64,000 nt of DNA from Prevotella sp. AGR2160 (GCF_000424185.1 NZ_AUJK01000002.1:1-64000), one strand, 5' to 3'; counted from the stretch's first letter, positions 36,512 through 44,283 are shown. Numbers and translations: made by a program. Notes: generated by a model not told the origin, from the sequence alone.

Positions 36512-36808
36512 TCAACGATGAAACAATCGAAGGGATACTTCGATGATTTTGATCACGACGGCGATGAGCATGATGACCATGGCTGCCTGCCGCCAGAGAG
36601 GTTGGATGAAGAAGAGGGCGACGCCGATGAGGGCCAGGACCATGAACGCGATGTTGAGGTAGTTGCGTACGCGTAACATTGGCGTGTGATCGGTGATCTT
36701 CTCCATACGGTGATGGGGCTTGACAGCCACCGTCTCCTGTTGTCCGCTGCCTTTCACGGTTGATTCAGCGGTCGGGGTATGCTTGGGTGTTGTATTCTGA
36801 TTTTCCAA
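36512..36808 (-). CDS. Small membrane protein of unknown function
   Basis: The 98-residue protein has a polar N-terminal tail of about 45 residues (Thr/Gln/Lys-rich) and then two hydrophobic helices (LNIAFMVLALIGVALFF and AAMVIMLIAVVIKIIEV). It sits between a DUF4468 protein and the porin with gaps of 11 and 15 bases, so it belongs to the same operon. I do not recognise the family. Confidence 0.72.
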   Translation of the reverse strand: MENQNTTPKHTPTAESTVKGSGQQETVAVKPHHRMEKITDHTPMLRVRNYLNIAFMVLALIGVALFFIQPLWRQAAMVIMLIAVVIKIIEVSLRLFHR

Positions 36809-36819
36809 AATGTAGAATA

Positions 36820-37641
36820 TTATTTAAATAAATTCTGTATCTCATCGAAGATCTGATCTTTACGATCGATCATTCCTCTGCGGAACTTGCCGAAACCACG
36901 GCTGAGCTTCGAGCCTTTCTTGTTCAATGCCTGTTGATCGGAGATGACATCGTCGGCAGGGGCGACGAATCCCGTAGGACGTTCCTGTTCGTAACGGAAG
37001 ACGATATTGCGGATCTCCGCGTCCACACTGCCGTCATGACAGTTGACGATGAGATTATAATCTACTTCCGTGCGGTCGAGGGAGAGGAATGTGGACTGGA
37101 AGACAATCCATTCCTTGACACTAGCGACGACGGTACCCTCAGAAGGATTGAGCAGGGAAATCCTACTGCCCGTGATCTCCTGGTCGCCGGAGGTGAGTTC
37201 TGTCAGTTCTTCCTGAATGGCCTGATAGAGTTCTGCCTTTGTCTTACCCGGCAATTCGATATGCCGACGGAAGACGACCTTGCCGTCAGCATCTGTGGTG
37301 ACAGCGCCTGCGAGGTATTTCGGATCCGACTTCGGATCATATTCCGCTTGCTTCTGCTGCGTGGTCTTGCGTGGCGTCGTTACAGGTGCCGTCGGTATTG
37401 TCCAGCCTTGCTGAGTCTCCGCAGCTTGTTGCTGAGCCTCCGTAGCTTGTTTCTGAGCCTCCGCAGCCTGTTCTTGGGCTTTCTTCGCTTCTTCCTGAGC
37501 TTTGGCAAGGGCAGCCTGGGCCTCCTGCAGTTGCTTTTGGGCCTGCTTGACTTGTTCTTCCGGTGTGAGCGTGCTCTGCGCGTATGCCCCTGTGACGCCC
37601 ATGGCGAAAAGCAAGGACAAAGAGATCATGATTTTTTTCAT
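36820..37641 (-). CDS. Coiled-coil plus DUF4468-type secreted protein
   Basis: The 273-residue protein has a signal peptide (1-21). A Gln/Ala/Glu-rich coiled coil (about 25-80) has repeats such as EAQKQATEAQQQAAETQQ, and a DUF4468-like domain (about 115-230) contains VVFRRHIELPGKTKAELYQA and EWIVFQSTFLSLDRTEVDY. DUF4468 domains are common in Bacteroidetes envelope proteins; their function is unknown to me. It is the first gene of the five-gene operon ending with the HD protein and is divergent from uvrB. Confidence 0.75.
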   Translation of the reverse strand: MKKIMISLSLLFAMGVTGAYAQSTLTPEEQVKQAQKQLQEAQAALAKAQEEAKKAQEQAAEAQKQATEAQQQAAETQQGWTIPTAPVTTPRKTTQQKQAEYDPKSDPKYLAGAVTTDADGKVVFRRHIELPGKTKAELYQAIQEELTELTSGDQEITGSRISLLNPSEGTVVASVKEWIVFQSTFLSLDRTEVDYNLIVNCHDGSVDAEIRNIVFRYEQERPTGFVAPADDVISDQQALNKKGSKLSRGFGKFRRGMIDRKDQIFDEIQNLFK

Positions 37642-37678
37642 ATCGGTAGTTTCTTAGTCTTTCTTATCTATCAATTCG

Positions 37679-37686
37679 CAAAGATA
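37679..37686 (-). promoter_or_regulatory. Minus-7 box of the DUF4468-porin-menA operon
   Basis: TATCTTTG (37686 to 37679), about 38 bases before the start codon. Confidence 0.6.
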
Positions 37687-37749
37687 CTAAAAAATGTTGG
37701 CCGTACCTATTTTTTATCCTTAAAATTTGTTGGAATGGGGAAAATATGA

Positions 37750-37757
37750 TAATTTTG
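37750..37757 (+). promoter_or_regulatory. Minus-7 box of uvrB
   Basis: TAATTTTG at 37750-37757, 30 bases before the ATG at 37787. No recognisable SOS operator palindrome was seen around it. Confidence 0.6.
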
Positions 37758-37786
37758 CAAAGATACACAATGGAGTAATACGAGAA

Positions 37787-39838
37787 ATGGATTTTAAACT
37801 TACCTCAAAATACAAGCCTACGGGAGACCAGCCGGAGGCGATCGCCCAACTCACAGCAGGAATCCGCGAAGGCGATCCTGCCCAGGTTCTGCTTGGTGTC
37901 ACGGGCTCGGGAAAGACATTCACGGTGGCTAATGTCATCGCGCAGGTGAACAAGCCGACGCTGGTCTTGTCGCATAACAAGACATTGGCAGCTCAGCTCT
38001 ATCAGGAGATGAAAGGGTTCTTTCCCGATAATGCGGTGGAGTATTACGTGAGTTATTACGACTATTATCAGCCGGAGGCTTATCTGCCTACGACGGATAC
38101 GTATATCGAGAAGGATCTGGCGATTAATGAGGATATCGACAAGTTACGGCTCGGTGCCGTCTCCGCCCTCCTCTCGGGAAGGAAAGATGTCATCGTCGTC
38201 TCTTCCGTTTCTTGTATCTATGGTATGGGCGGCCCCGTGGCCATGCAACAGAGTGTCATCAAACTGAAGAAGGGGCAGCATCTCGACCGTCAGGAGTTCC
38301 TTCGTAAACTCGTTGATGCCCTTTATGTCCGTAATGATATAGACCTTCAGCGTGGCAACTTCCGGGTAAAGGGCGACACCGTTGATGTAGCCATGGCCTA
38401 CAGTGATCATGTGTTGCGTGTGACGTGGTGGGATGATGAGATCGATTCCATTGAGGAAGTGGATGCCGTCTCTTTCCATCGGTTGACATCCTTTGAGACG
38501 TATGAGATCTATCCGGCCAATCTCTTCGTGACGACGAAGGACCAGACGGAGCGGGCTATCCGCATGATCCAGGATGATCTGGTGAAACAGGTCGATTATT
38601 TCAATAGTATTGGTGACGCGGTGAAGGCTCAGCGTATCAAAGAGCGGGTGGAATATGACATGGAGATGATCAAGGAACTCGGTCATTGTTCGGGTATCGA
38701 GAACTACAGCCGTTATTTCGACGGTCGTCAGCCCGGAGAGCGCCCGTACTGTCTATTGGATTTCTTCCCGAAAGACTATCTGATGGTTATCGACGAGAGT
38801 CATGTCAGCGTGCCGCAGATCTCCGCGATGTATGGTGGTGACCGAGCCCGTAAGAAGAATCTTGTGGAGTATGGCTTCCGTCTGCCCGCCGCTTTCGACA
38901 ACCGTCCGCTGACCTTCGACGAGTTCCATAGTCTCATACATCAGGTGATCTATGTCAGTGCCACGCCTGCCGATTACGAGTTGCAAGAGAGCGAGGGCGT
39001 TGTCGTCGAACAGATTATCCGCCCCACAGGACTCCTAGATCCGGAGATTGAGGTACGGCCGAGTGAGAATCAGATTGATGACCTGATGGATGAGATCCTC
39101 ACGCGTATTCATCGGAACGAGCGTGTCCTCGTGACGACATTGACGAAACGGATGGCCGAGGAGCTGACGGAGTTCCTGCTGAACCATGAGATTAAGGCGG
39201 CCTATATCCACAGTGATGTGGCCACCCTCGACCGTGTAAAGATTATGAACGATCTTCGTGCGGGAGTTTATGATGTCCTCGTCGGTGTCAACCTCCTCCG
39301 TGAGGGTCTTGACCTCCCGGAGGTCTCCCTCGTCGCTATCCTTGATGCCGACAAGGAAGGTTTCCTGCGTTCCCATCGCAGCTTGACGCAGACGGCGGGT
39401 CGTGCGGCCCGTAATGTCAACGGAAAGGTGATCATGTATGCGGATACCATCACGGAGAGTATGCAGAAGACGATCGATGAGACGGCCCGTCGAAGGAGTA
39501 TCCAGATGAAGTATAATGCCGATCATCACATCACGCCGAAACAGATCGTGAAGGCCATCCACACGGACCTCCCTGTCGGGAATGCAGACGAGAAAGGGAC
39601 TTCTATCGGCACCATCCAGTCGGCGAATATCAAGGCTCAGCAGGCTTGTCTTGAGCCCGACGAGGGTGCCTTCGCCGCTGATCCTATCGTTGCCCGCATG
39701 ACAAGACCGCAGTTGGAGAAGAGTATCGCCGACACGACAGCACTGATGAAAGAGGCCGCCAAGAACCTCGACTTTATTCAGGCTGCGCAATACCGTGATG
39801 AGATTCTCCGGTTGCAGAAACAACTGGAATTGAAGTAG
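37787..39838 (+). CDS. uvrB: Excinuclease ABC subunit B
   Basis: The 683-residue protein has the usual UvrB length. Walker A VTGSGKT lies at about 38-44. The damage-probing hairpin YYDYYQPEAYLP, the helicase motif VIDESHVSVPQ, RAARNVNGKVIMYAD and a C-terminal UVR motif (NLDFIQAAQYRDEILRLQ) follow. It verifies DNA damage delivered by UvrA and recruits UvrC. The start at 37787 (MDFKLTSKYKPTGDQPEAI) matches the family N-terminus and follows the minus-7 box; the 20 upstream codons are not used. Confidence 0.96.
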   Translation: MDFKLTSKYKPTGDQPEAIAQLTAGIREGDPAQVLLGVTGSGKTFTVANVIAQVNKPTLVLSHNKTLAAQLYQEMKGFFPDNAVEYYVSYYDYYQPEAYLPTTDTYIEKDLAINEDIDKLRLGAVSALLSGRKDVIVVSSVSCIYGMGGPVAMQQSVIKLKKGQHLDRQEFLRKLVDALYVRNDIDLQRGNFRVKGDTVDVAMAYSDHVLRVTWWDDEIDSIEEVDAVSFHRLTSFETYEIYPANLFVTTKDQTERAIRMIQDDLVKQVDYFNSIGDAVKAQRIKERVEYDMEMIKELGHCSGIENYSRYFDGRQPGERPYCLLDFFPKDYLMVIDESHVSVPQISAMYGGDRARKKNLVEYGFRLPAAFDNRPLTFDEFHSLIHQVIYVSATPADYELQESEGVVVEQIIRPTGLLDPEIEVRPSENQIDDLMDEILTRIHRNERVLVTTLTKRMAEELTEFLLNHEIKAAYIHSDVATLDRVKIMNDLRAGVYDVLVGVNLLREGLDLPEVSLVAILDADKEGFLRSHRSLTQTAGRAARNVNGKVIMYADTITESMQKTIDETARRRSIQMKYNADHHITPKQIVKAIHTDLPVGNADEKGTSIGTIQSANIKAQQACLEPDEGAFAADPIVARMTRPQLEKSIADTTALMKEAAKNLDFIQAAQYRDEILRLQKQLELK

Positions 39839-39885
39839 GACGATGTCGGAGTTGAGGATATCAGAAAGTGATATTTCGAATAGGG

Positions 39886-39912
39886 GCGGAACATGATGAA
39901 TCATGTCCCTAC
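39886..39912 (-). repeat. Family B palindrome downstream of uvrB
   Basis: Read on minus: GTAGGGACATGAT-TC-ATCATGTTCC, then GCC. The 26-base core is identical to the copy at 44251-44276. Confidence 0.85.
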
Positions 39913-39916
39913 AAAC

Positions 39917-39949
39917 AAAAAACCTTCAGAATTGCTTCTGAAGGTTTTT
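39917..39949. terminator. Bidirectional terminator between uvrB and the tRNA-Asp genes
   Basis: AACCTTCAGAA (39921-39931) pairs perfectly with TTCTGAAGGTT (39936-39946); T-runs lie on both strands. Confidence 0.85.
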
Positions 39950-39950
39950 G

Positions 39951-40024
39951 CGGTGCGTATGAGACTCGGACTCATGACCTCCTGCGTGACAGGCAGGCAT
40001 TCTAACCAGCTGAACTAACGCACC
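39951..40024 (-). tRNA. tRNA-Asp (GTC), copy with substituted T-loop position 55
   Basis: Acceptor GGTGCGT/ACGCACC; anticodon stem CCTGC/GCAGG with loop CTGTCAC (anticodon GTC). The T-loop reads TCCGAGT instead of the canonical TTCGAGT, so the nearly universal U at position 55 is C. Otherwise it matches the next copy across the gene. No CCA is encoded. Confidence 0.9.
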
Positions 40025-40047
40025 AAAATGCATAATGAGAAGAAGAG

Positions 40048-40121
40048 CGGTGCGTATGAGACTCGAACTCATGACCTCCTGCGTGACAGGCAGGCATTCT
40101 AACCAGCTGAACTAACGCACC
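40048..40121 (-). tRNA. tRNA-Asp (GTC), canonical copy
   Basis: Same sequence as the neighbouring copy but with the normal T-loop TTCGAGT. It is upstream in transcription and 23 bases from the variant copy; both share a promoter and terminator. Confidence 0.94.
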
Positions 40122-40163
40122 ATTTGAGCCTTGCAGAGAAGGCTTGTTTCTCAAATGCGAGTG

Positions 40164-40195
40164 CAAAGGTACAAACTTTCTTTTAAACCACCAAA
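40164..40195 (-). promoter_or_regulatory. Promoter of the tRNA-Asp pair
   Basis: TTTG (40195 to 40192), 20 bases, TACCTTTG (40171 to 40164), followed by GCACTCGCA as at tRNA-Cys. Confidence 0.75.
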
Positions 40196-40239
40196 TAAAA
40201 ACGGAACTTTTTTGCATTTTTCTTACAAAAAAGTTCCGT
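40196..40239 (-). terminator. Terminator of gdhA
   Basis: Thirteen-bp perfect stem ACGGAACTTTTTT (40201-40213) with AAAAAAGTTCCGT (40227-40239), T-run on minus. The tRNA promoter starts directly after it. Confidence 0.85.
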
Positions 40240-40293
40240 CCTATCATGTTCGGGTAGGGGAGGATATCCTTCTATCCGTTTATTCTCAGTCTA

Positions 40294-41628
40294 TTAGAGG
40301 ATTCCCTGGGCCATCATCGCCTTAGCGACTTTCAGGAAGCCGGCGACGTTAGCGCCCTTGACGTAGTTGATATATCCGTCTTCCTGTGTACCATATTTCA
40401 CGCAGGCATCGTGGATATCGTTCATGATCTGATGGAGCTTGTTGTCCACCTCCTCACGGGTCCAGCGCAGACGCTCAGAGTTCTGGGTCATCTCCAAGCC
40501 GGAGACAGCGACACCGCCGGCATTGCTGGCCTTACCCGGACAGTAGAGAATCTTCGCGTCCTGGAATACCTTGATAGCAGCCGGGACTGTCGGCATGTTG
40601 GCACCCTCACTGACGGCGATGACACCATTGGCGACGAGGGCCTTGGCAGCCTCTTCGTTGATCTCGTTCTGTGTAGCACAAGGAGTAGCGATGTCAGCCT
40701 TCTCAAACCAAGGCTTAGCACCTTCCACATATTTCACGCCGTATTTCTCAGCATACTCACGGATACGGCCACGCTCGACATTCTTCAGTTCCATGATATA
40801 AGCCAGTTTCTCCGCGTCGATACCATCGGGATCATAGATATAACCATCGGAGTCGGAACAGGTGACAGGCTTAGCGCCGAGCTGGATGAGTTTCTCAATG
40901 GTGTACTGCGCAACATTACCTGCACCTGAGACGAGGACCGTCTTACCTTTGAGGTCAATGCCACGGGTAGCGAGCATGTTCTGCAGGAAATAGACGTTAC
41001 CATAACCGGTAGCCTCAGGACGGATGAGAGAACCGCCAAACTCCTGGCCCTTTCCGGTAAGGATCCCCTGGAACTGGTGTGTCAGTTTCTTGTACATACC
41101 GAACATATAGCCTACCTCACGGCCACCGACACCGATATCACCGGCAGGAACATCCTCGTCGGGACCGATGTGACGGTAGAGTTCCGACATGAAAGCCTGG
41201 CAGAAGCGCATGACCTCAGCATCGCTCTTACCACGGGGAGAGAAGTCGGAGCCACCCTTGGCACCACCCATCGGCAGTGTGGTCAGGGAGTTCTTGAAGG
41301 TCTGCTCAAAGGCAAGGAACTTCAGGATGGAGAGGTTCACAGATCTGTGGAAACGGATACCGCCCTTATAAGGGCCGATGGCGTTGTTATGCTGGATACG
41401 GTAGCCCATGTTTGTCTGGACCTTTCCCTTGTCATCCACCCATGTGACACGGAAGGAGATGATGCGGTCGGGGATGCAGAGACGCTCGATGAGGTTGTAC
41501 TTCTCAAATTCGGGATGCTGATTGTAGACATCCTCGATGGTGCCGAGGACCTGACTGACGGCCTGGATGTACTCCGGCTCGTTGGGGAATCTGCGCTTGA
41601 GATTCTCTACGACTTCTGTTGCTTTCAT
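40294..41628 (-). CDS. gdhA: NADP-specific glutamate dehydrogenase
   Basis: The 444-residue hexameric-type GDH has GGIRFHRSVNLSILKFLAFEQ, the catalytic lysine region LPMGGAKGGSDF, GDIGVGGREVGYMFG, and the dinucleotide fold VLVSGAGNVAQYT. The family ending SNAGGVAVSGLEM...MAQGIL is present. It makes glutamate from 2-oxoglutarate and ammonia, the main ammonia-assimilation route in gut Bacteroidales. The ATG at 41628 is used rather than an upstream TTG. It has its own promoter and terminator. Confidence 0.96.
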   Translation of the reverse strand: MKATEVVENLKRRFPNEPEYIQAVSQVLGTIEDVYNQHPEFEKYNLIERLCIPDRIISFRVTWVDDKGKVQTNMGYRIQHNNAIGPYKGGIRFHRSVNLSILKFLAFEQTFKNSLTTLPMGGAKGGSDFSPRGKSDAEVMRFCQAFMSELYRHIGPDEDVPAGDIGVGGREVGYMFGMYKKLTHQFQGILTGKGQEFGGSLIRPEATGYGNVYFLQNMLATRGIDLKGKTVLVSGAGNVAQYTIEKLIQLGAKPVTCSDSDGYIYDPDGIDAEKLAYIMELKNVERGRIREYAEKYGVKYVEGAKPWFEKADIATPCATQNEINEEAAKALVANGVIAVSEGANMPTVPAAIKVFQDAKILYCPGKASNAGGVAVSGLEMTQNSERLRWTREEVDNKLHQIMNDIHDACVKYGTQEDGYINYVKGANVAGFLKVAKAMMAQGIL

Positions 41629-41672
41629 TGACAAAATCTATTTACTTTTATTGGTTAAAATGTTTGCAGTTG

Positions 41673-41703
41673 CAAAGTTAAACATTTTTCGGCAGAAAAG
41701 CAA
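41673..41703 (-). promoter_or_regulatory. Promoter of gdhA
   Basis: TTG (41703 to 41701), 20 bases, TAACTTTG (41680 to 41673). Confidence 0.7.
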
Positions 41704-41717
41704 GAAAATCATCAAGT

Positions 41718-41803
41718 AAAATGTAAAAAAGTAAAAAAGTAAAAAAAGTAAACGTAGGACCTTTTTACTTCTTTACTTTTTTACTCTTTTACCTTTTTAC
41801 ATT
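41718..41803. repeat. GTAAA-tract inverted repeat acting as a long hairpin
   Basis: Arms of about 34 bases built from AAAAAAGT-type tandem units (41718-41752) pair with their complement (TTTTTACTTCTTTACTTT... to 41803) around a CGTAGGACC centre. Its edge contains the stop codon of the WG-repeat gene, and it probably serves as that gene's terminator. A related tract lies at 43259-43290. Confidence 0.75.
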
Positions 41804-42474
41804 TCCTCAAATTGTCCGTTGAAGTCAAGGGTGCCCTTCATCTTTCCATTTTGAGCCTCGAAATAGGGAGGTTCGTCACGGAGGGAGATATCGTCGAAGA
41901 CGAAATCGGCAACGACGGTATCATTGCCGTCAGCGAGGATCAGTCCCATCTTTCCGTTCTTCTCGGCGATGATAGGGACGTTGATGAGATCGTCTACATA
42001 TATATAAGGTGTACGCAGGAAGTCATAGACGGGCTTGACGATGATATTGCCCTGATGGTCACGGATACCGAATTTCCCATTCTCCTCAAAGACTTCATGA
42101 AACTGCATATAAGTATCCCGTATGCGATGGAGATAATAGACCATCTTCCGTTTGTTGTTGATCAGCGTGAGCATATACGAGAAGGTATCGCAGTAGTTGG
42201 CCACGGCTCTGGCGAGGACAATCTTGAAGTCCAGTCCGTCGAGGACTTTCCGGTTCAGATCGATGTAGCGTGCAATAGCCTGCTTTTTCTCCTCCAGCGT
42301 CATCGTGTCAAGACGTTTGATGAACCGTTCCATCGCTCCTTTCGTACCATGCATGGCTTTGATATAGCGGTGGATCTGGCGATCCATCTCCTTGCAGACG
42401 AACTTATCAATCTCTTCCTGTTCAATAGGATCGATATACGTATTTTCAAAATTTTCAAATGTAATCGGTTCCAT
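41797..42474 (-). CDS. WG-repeat-like protein
   Basis: The 225-residue protein starts MEPITFENFENTY. The first half is helical and charged; the second has tandem WG-like units (GKFGIRDHQGNIIVKPVYDFL, then NGKMGLILADGNDTVVADFVFDD, then a shortened unit with GKMKGTLDFNGQFEEM). Function is unknown. The start at 42474 is used because the minus-7 box at 42499-42506 lies just upstream and the longer frame extends into the promoter. Its stop lies in a GTAAA-type hairpin. Confidence 0.78.
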   Translation of the reverse strand: MEPITFENFENTYIDPIEQEEIDKFVCKEMDRQIHRYIKAMHGTKGAMERFIKRLDTMTLEEKKQAIARYIDLNRKVLDGLDFKIVLARAVANYCDTFSYMLTLINNKRKMVYYLHRIRDTYMQFHEVFEENGKFGIRDHQGNIIVKPVYDFLRTPYIYVDDLINVPIIAEKNGKMGLILADGNDTVVADFVFDDISLRDEPPYFEAQNGKMKGTLDFNGQFEEM

Positions 42475-42498
42475 AGGCTTGTCTGGTTTTATTATTCG

Positions 42499-42506
42499 CA
42501 AAGATA
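42499..42506 (-). promoter_or_regulatory. Minus-7 box of the WG-repeat gene
   Basis: TATCTTTG (42506 to 42499), about 25 bases before the ATG. Confidence 0.6.
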
Positions 42507-42620
42507 TATATTTTTGGGGAAGAAAGTGAATAAGTAGTGTTAAAAATATAAAAGTAACCATTCGGTTTTAAGGATCGCCTATGCGAAGGGCCGTAAGGGG
42601 CTGCATACAGACGTTGCCAA

Positions 42621-42676
42621 AATGACACACTAATCTGTCAGAATTACACACTTCGATACCTTGGTATAACTGTTGC
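42621..42676 (+). promoter_or_regulatory. Sigma-54-like promoter and upstream repeats of hsp20
   Basis: TTGGTATAACTGTTGCA at 42661-42677 has GG (42663-42664), exactly ten bases, then GC (42675-42676), as required for minus-24/minus-12 sigma-54 promoters. Upstream are two direct repeats, AATGACACAC (42621-42630) and AATTACACAC (42642-42651), 21 bases apart. The palindrome TGACA-N8-TGTCA (42623-42640) could be an activator site. No sigma-A box is evident. Confidence 0.6.
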
Positions 42677-42739
42677 AAAAAGGGATGTAGAAACGAAAAA
42701 TAAAAACAATAATAAACAAATAATCAGGAGGTTAAAACT

Positions 42740-43171
42740 ATGATGTATCCCGTTTTGAATGATTGGTTTGATAATGCTTTTAATGATTTCTTCGATCATC
42801 GTGCAATGAACCGCATGAACGCCACGGCTCCCGCCGTCAATGTGAAGGAGGATGAGAAGAGCTATACGATGGAGGTGGCTGTCCCCGGAATTAAGAAAGA
42901 GTTCTGCCGTGTGGACCTGAACGCCGATGGTGATCTGGAGCTCGCCATCGAGAACAAGCTCGAGCATCACGAGGAGGAGAAAGGAGAGAAGAAGGAGCAC
43001 TATCTGCGCCGTGAGTTCGCCTATGGCAACTACCAGCAGGCCTACACGCTGCCCGATGATGTCGATAAGGATCATATCTCTGCCAAGGTAGAGAACGGTA
43101 TCCTCTATATCACGCTGCCGAAGATGATTGAGGAGAAGAAGGATCAGGTCCGCAAGATCAACGTGGCCTAA
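42740..43171 (+). CDS. Small heat-shock protein (Hsp20/alpha-crystallin)
   Basis: The 143-residue protein has a short N-terminal arm and an alpha-crystallin domain (about 33-130: VNVKEDEKSYTMEVAVPGI, HYLRREFAYGNYQQAYTLP, ISAKVENGILYITLPK). It binds unfolding proteins without ATP. An AGGAGGT (42726-42732) lies 7-10 bases upstream of two adjacent ATG codons. This is a strong Shine-Dalgarno-like site, unusual in this lineage and not obvious at most other genes in the window. It is monocistronic, with a terminator downstream. Confidence 0.93.
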   Translation: MMYPVLNDWFDNAFNDFFDHRAMNRMNATAPAVNVKEDEKSYTMEVAVPGIKKEFCRVDLNADGDLELAIENKLEHHEEEKGEKKEHYLRREFAYGNYQQAYTLPDDVDKDHISAKVENGILYITLPKMIEEKKDQVRKINVA

Positions 43172-43216
43172 TCGTTGAAAGTTTCATCTAAATACATACA
43201 GTCTAATTAGGGTTCG

Positions 43217-43259
43217 TCCCCGGTTTCCTTTTAGCGTTAGGGAAGCCGGGGATTTTTTT
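43217..43259 (+). terminator. Terminator of hsp20
   Basis: TCCCCGG...TCC pairs with GGGA...CCGGGGA around a long loop, followed by TTTTTTT (43253-43259). Confidence 0.85.
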
Positions 43260-43321
43260 GTAAAAGTAAAGAAGTAAAAAAGTAAAAGTTGGCAGCAGCG
43301 ATAAGATCAATCATGTCCCAA
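43259..43321. repeat. GTAAA tract and degenerate family B copy
   Basis: GTAAAAGTAAAGAAGTAAAA (from 43260) resembles the arms at 41718-41803. It is followed by a decayed family B element (minus: GTTGGGACATGATTGATC) that contains the hydrolase stop codon. Confidence 0.6.
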
Positions 43322-44216
43322 CGTAAGTCCAAACCTTTTTATGATCTGTCTCGTTGAGGATTTCATGGCGCATACCCGGGAAGAGTGTTTCCGAGACATG
43401 ATGGTAGCCGACGCGGCGCATGAGGTCGGCGGCATGGTGGAAGGCACGGTCGGAGATGCGGCAGGGATCGGCGGCACCGGAAAGGAAGCTGACGGGCATG
43501 TCGGGGTTCTTCATCTGCCAGCCTTTCGTGGAATAACAGTCGAGCATCAGTCGGAAGAGGTTCTCATAGCCGTTGACCGTGAAGTTGAACATACATAACG
43601 GGTCGGCATGATAGGCTTTCAAGGTCTCGGGATTGGAACATACCCACGCCTGCGCATAGCCCTCATGGCAGAAGGGGCGGTTGAAAGTTCCAAAAGAGAG
43701 ATGCCGTAACAATTCTGGGCGGTAATGGCTGCCGCGGAGAGCTCCGAAGATGCGGGCCAGCAGGAGCGCGATGGGGGTGCCGGGGTTATAACTCGGACAG
43801 CCACAGACGATGAGCTTGTCGATACGGTCATCATAGCGCTTGACGAAGGAGCGGGCCACGAGGGAGCCCATGCTGTGGCCGAAAAGGGTCAGCGGGAGAC
43901 CGGGATATTGCGTGTGGATCCATTCGTTGACGAGCTGGGTATCGTCGATGAGAGCCCGCCAGCCCCCATCATACATGAATCCGAGATCATCGGGGCTCTT
44001 CACGCTCTCACCGTGTCCGCGCTGATCATGGATGATACACACATAGCCTTTGGAGGCCATATACCGCATGAAGGGCAGATAGCGTTCCTTATGGTCGCAC
44101 ATGCCATGGATCAGTTGCAGAATGGCACGGGGAGCAGAGTCGGTTGGCGTGATGAGCTCAACGGCGAGATTCAGTCCGTCGGCATTGGATTGAAGTGTGA
44201 ATTTCTTTTCCATCAT
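43311..44216 (-). CDS. Alpha/beta hydrolase, monoacylglycerol lipase-like
   Basis: The 301-residue hydrolase has LQLIHGMCDHKERY (oxyanion region), HDQRGHGESV, nucleophile elbow GHSMGS, acid region FLSGAADPCRISD, and catalytic His in MRHEILNE. Relatives cleave monoacylglycerols or lysophospholipids. Start at 44216 or 44213. The last residues VGT and the stop come from a family B-like repeat (GTTGGGACATGA). It lies 48 bases after the 83-residue gene, with another family B copy in that gap. Confidence 0.88.
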   Translation of the reverse strand: MMEKKFTLQSNADGLNLAVELITPTDSAPRAILQLIHGMCDHKERYLPFMRYMASKGYVCIIHDQRGHGESVKSPDDLGFMYDGGWRALIDDTQLVNEWIHTQYPGLPLTLFGHSMGSLVARSFVKRYDDRIDKLIVCGCPSYNPGTPIALLLARIFGALRGSHYRPELLRHLSFGTFNRPFCHEGYAQAWVCSNPETLKAYHADPLCMFNFTVNGYENLFRLMLDCYSTKGWQMKNPDMPVSFLSGAADPCRISDRAFHHAADLMRRVGYHHVSETLFPGMRHEILNETDHKKVWTYVGT

Positions 44217-44234
44217 TGGTGAATCTTTAATCAA

Positions 44235-44283
44235 CCTACGGCGGCATAATCGGAACATGATGAATCATGTCCCTACGGCGGCA
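44235..44283 (-). repeat. Family B palindrome bounded by 12-base direct repeats
   Basis: The palindrome (44251-44276; minus GTAGGGACATGAT-TC-ATCATGTTCC) lies between two copies of CCTACGGCGGCA (44235-44246 and 44272-44283). Its TGA is the stop codon of the 83-residue gene. Confidence 0.8.

Noticed and set aside
41718..41803. Coding repeat or CRISPR-like array
   Set aside because: Units are homopolymer-rich, with no spacers and no cas genes; it is a tandem-unit hairpin.
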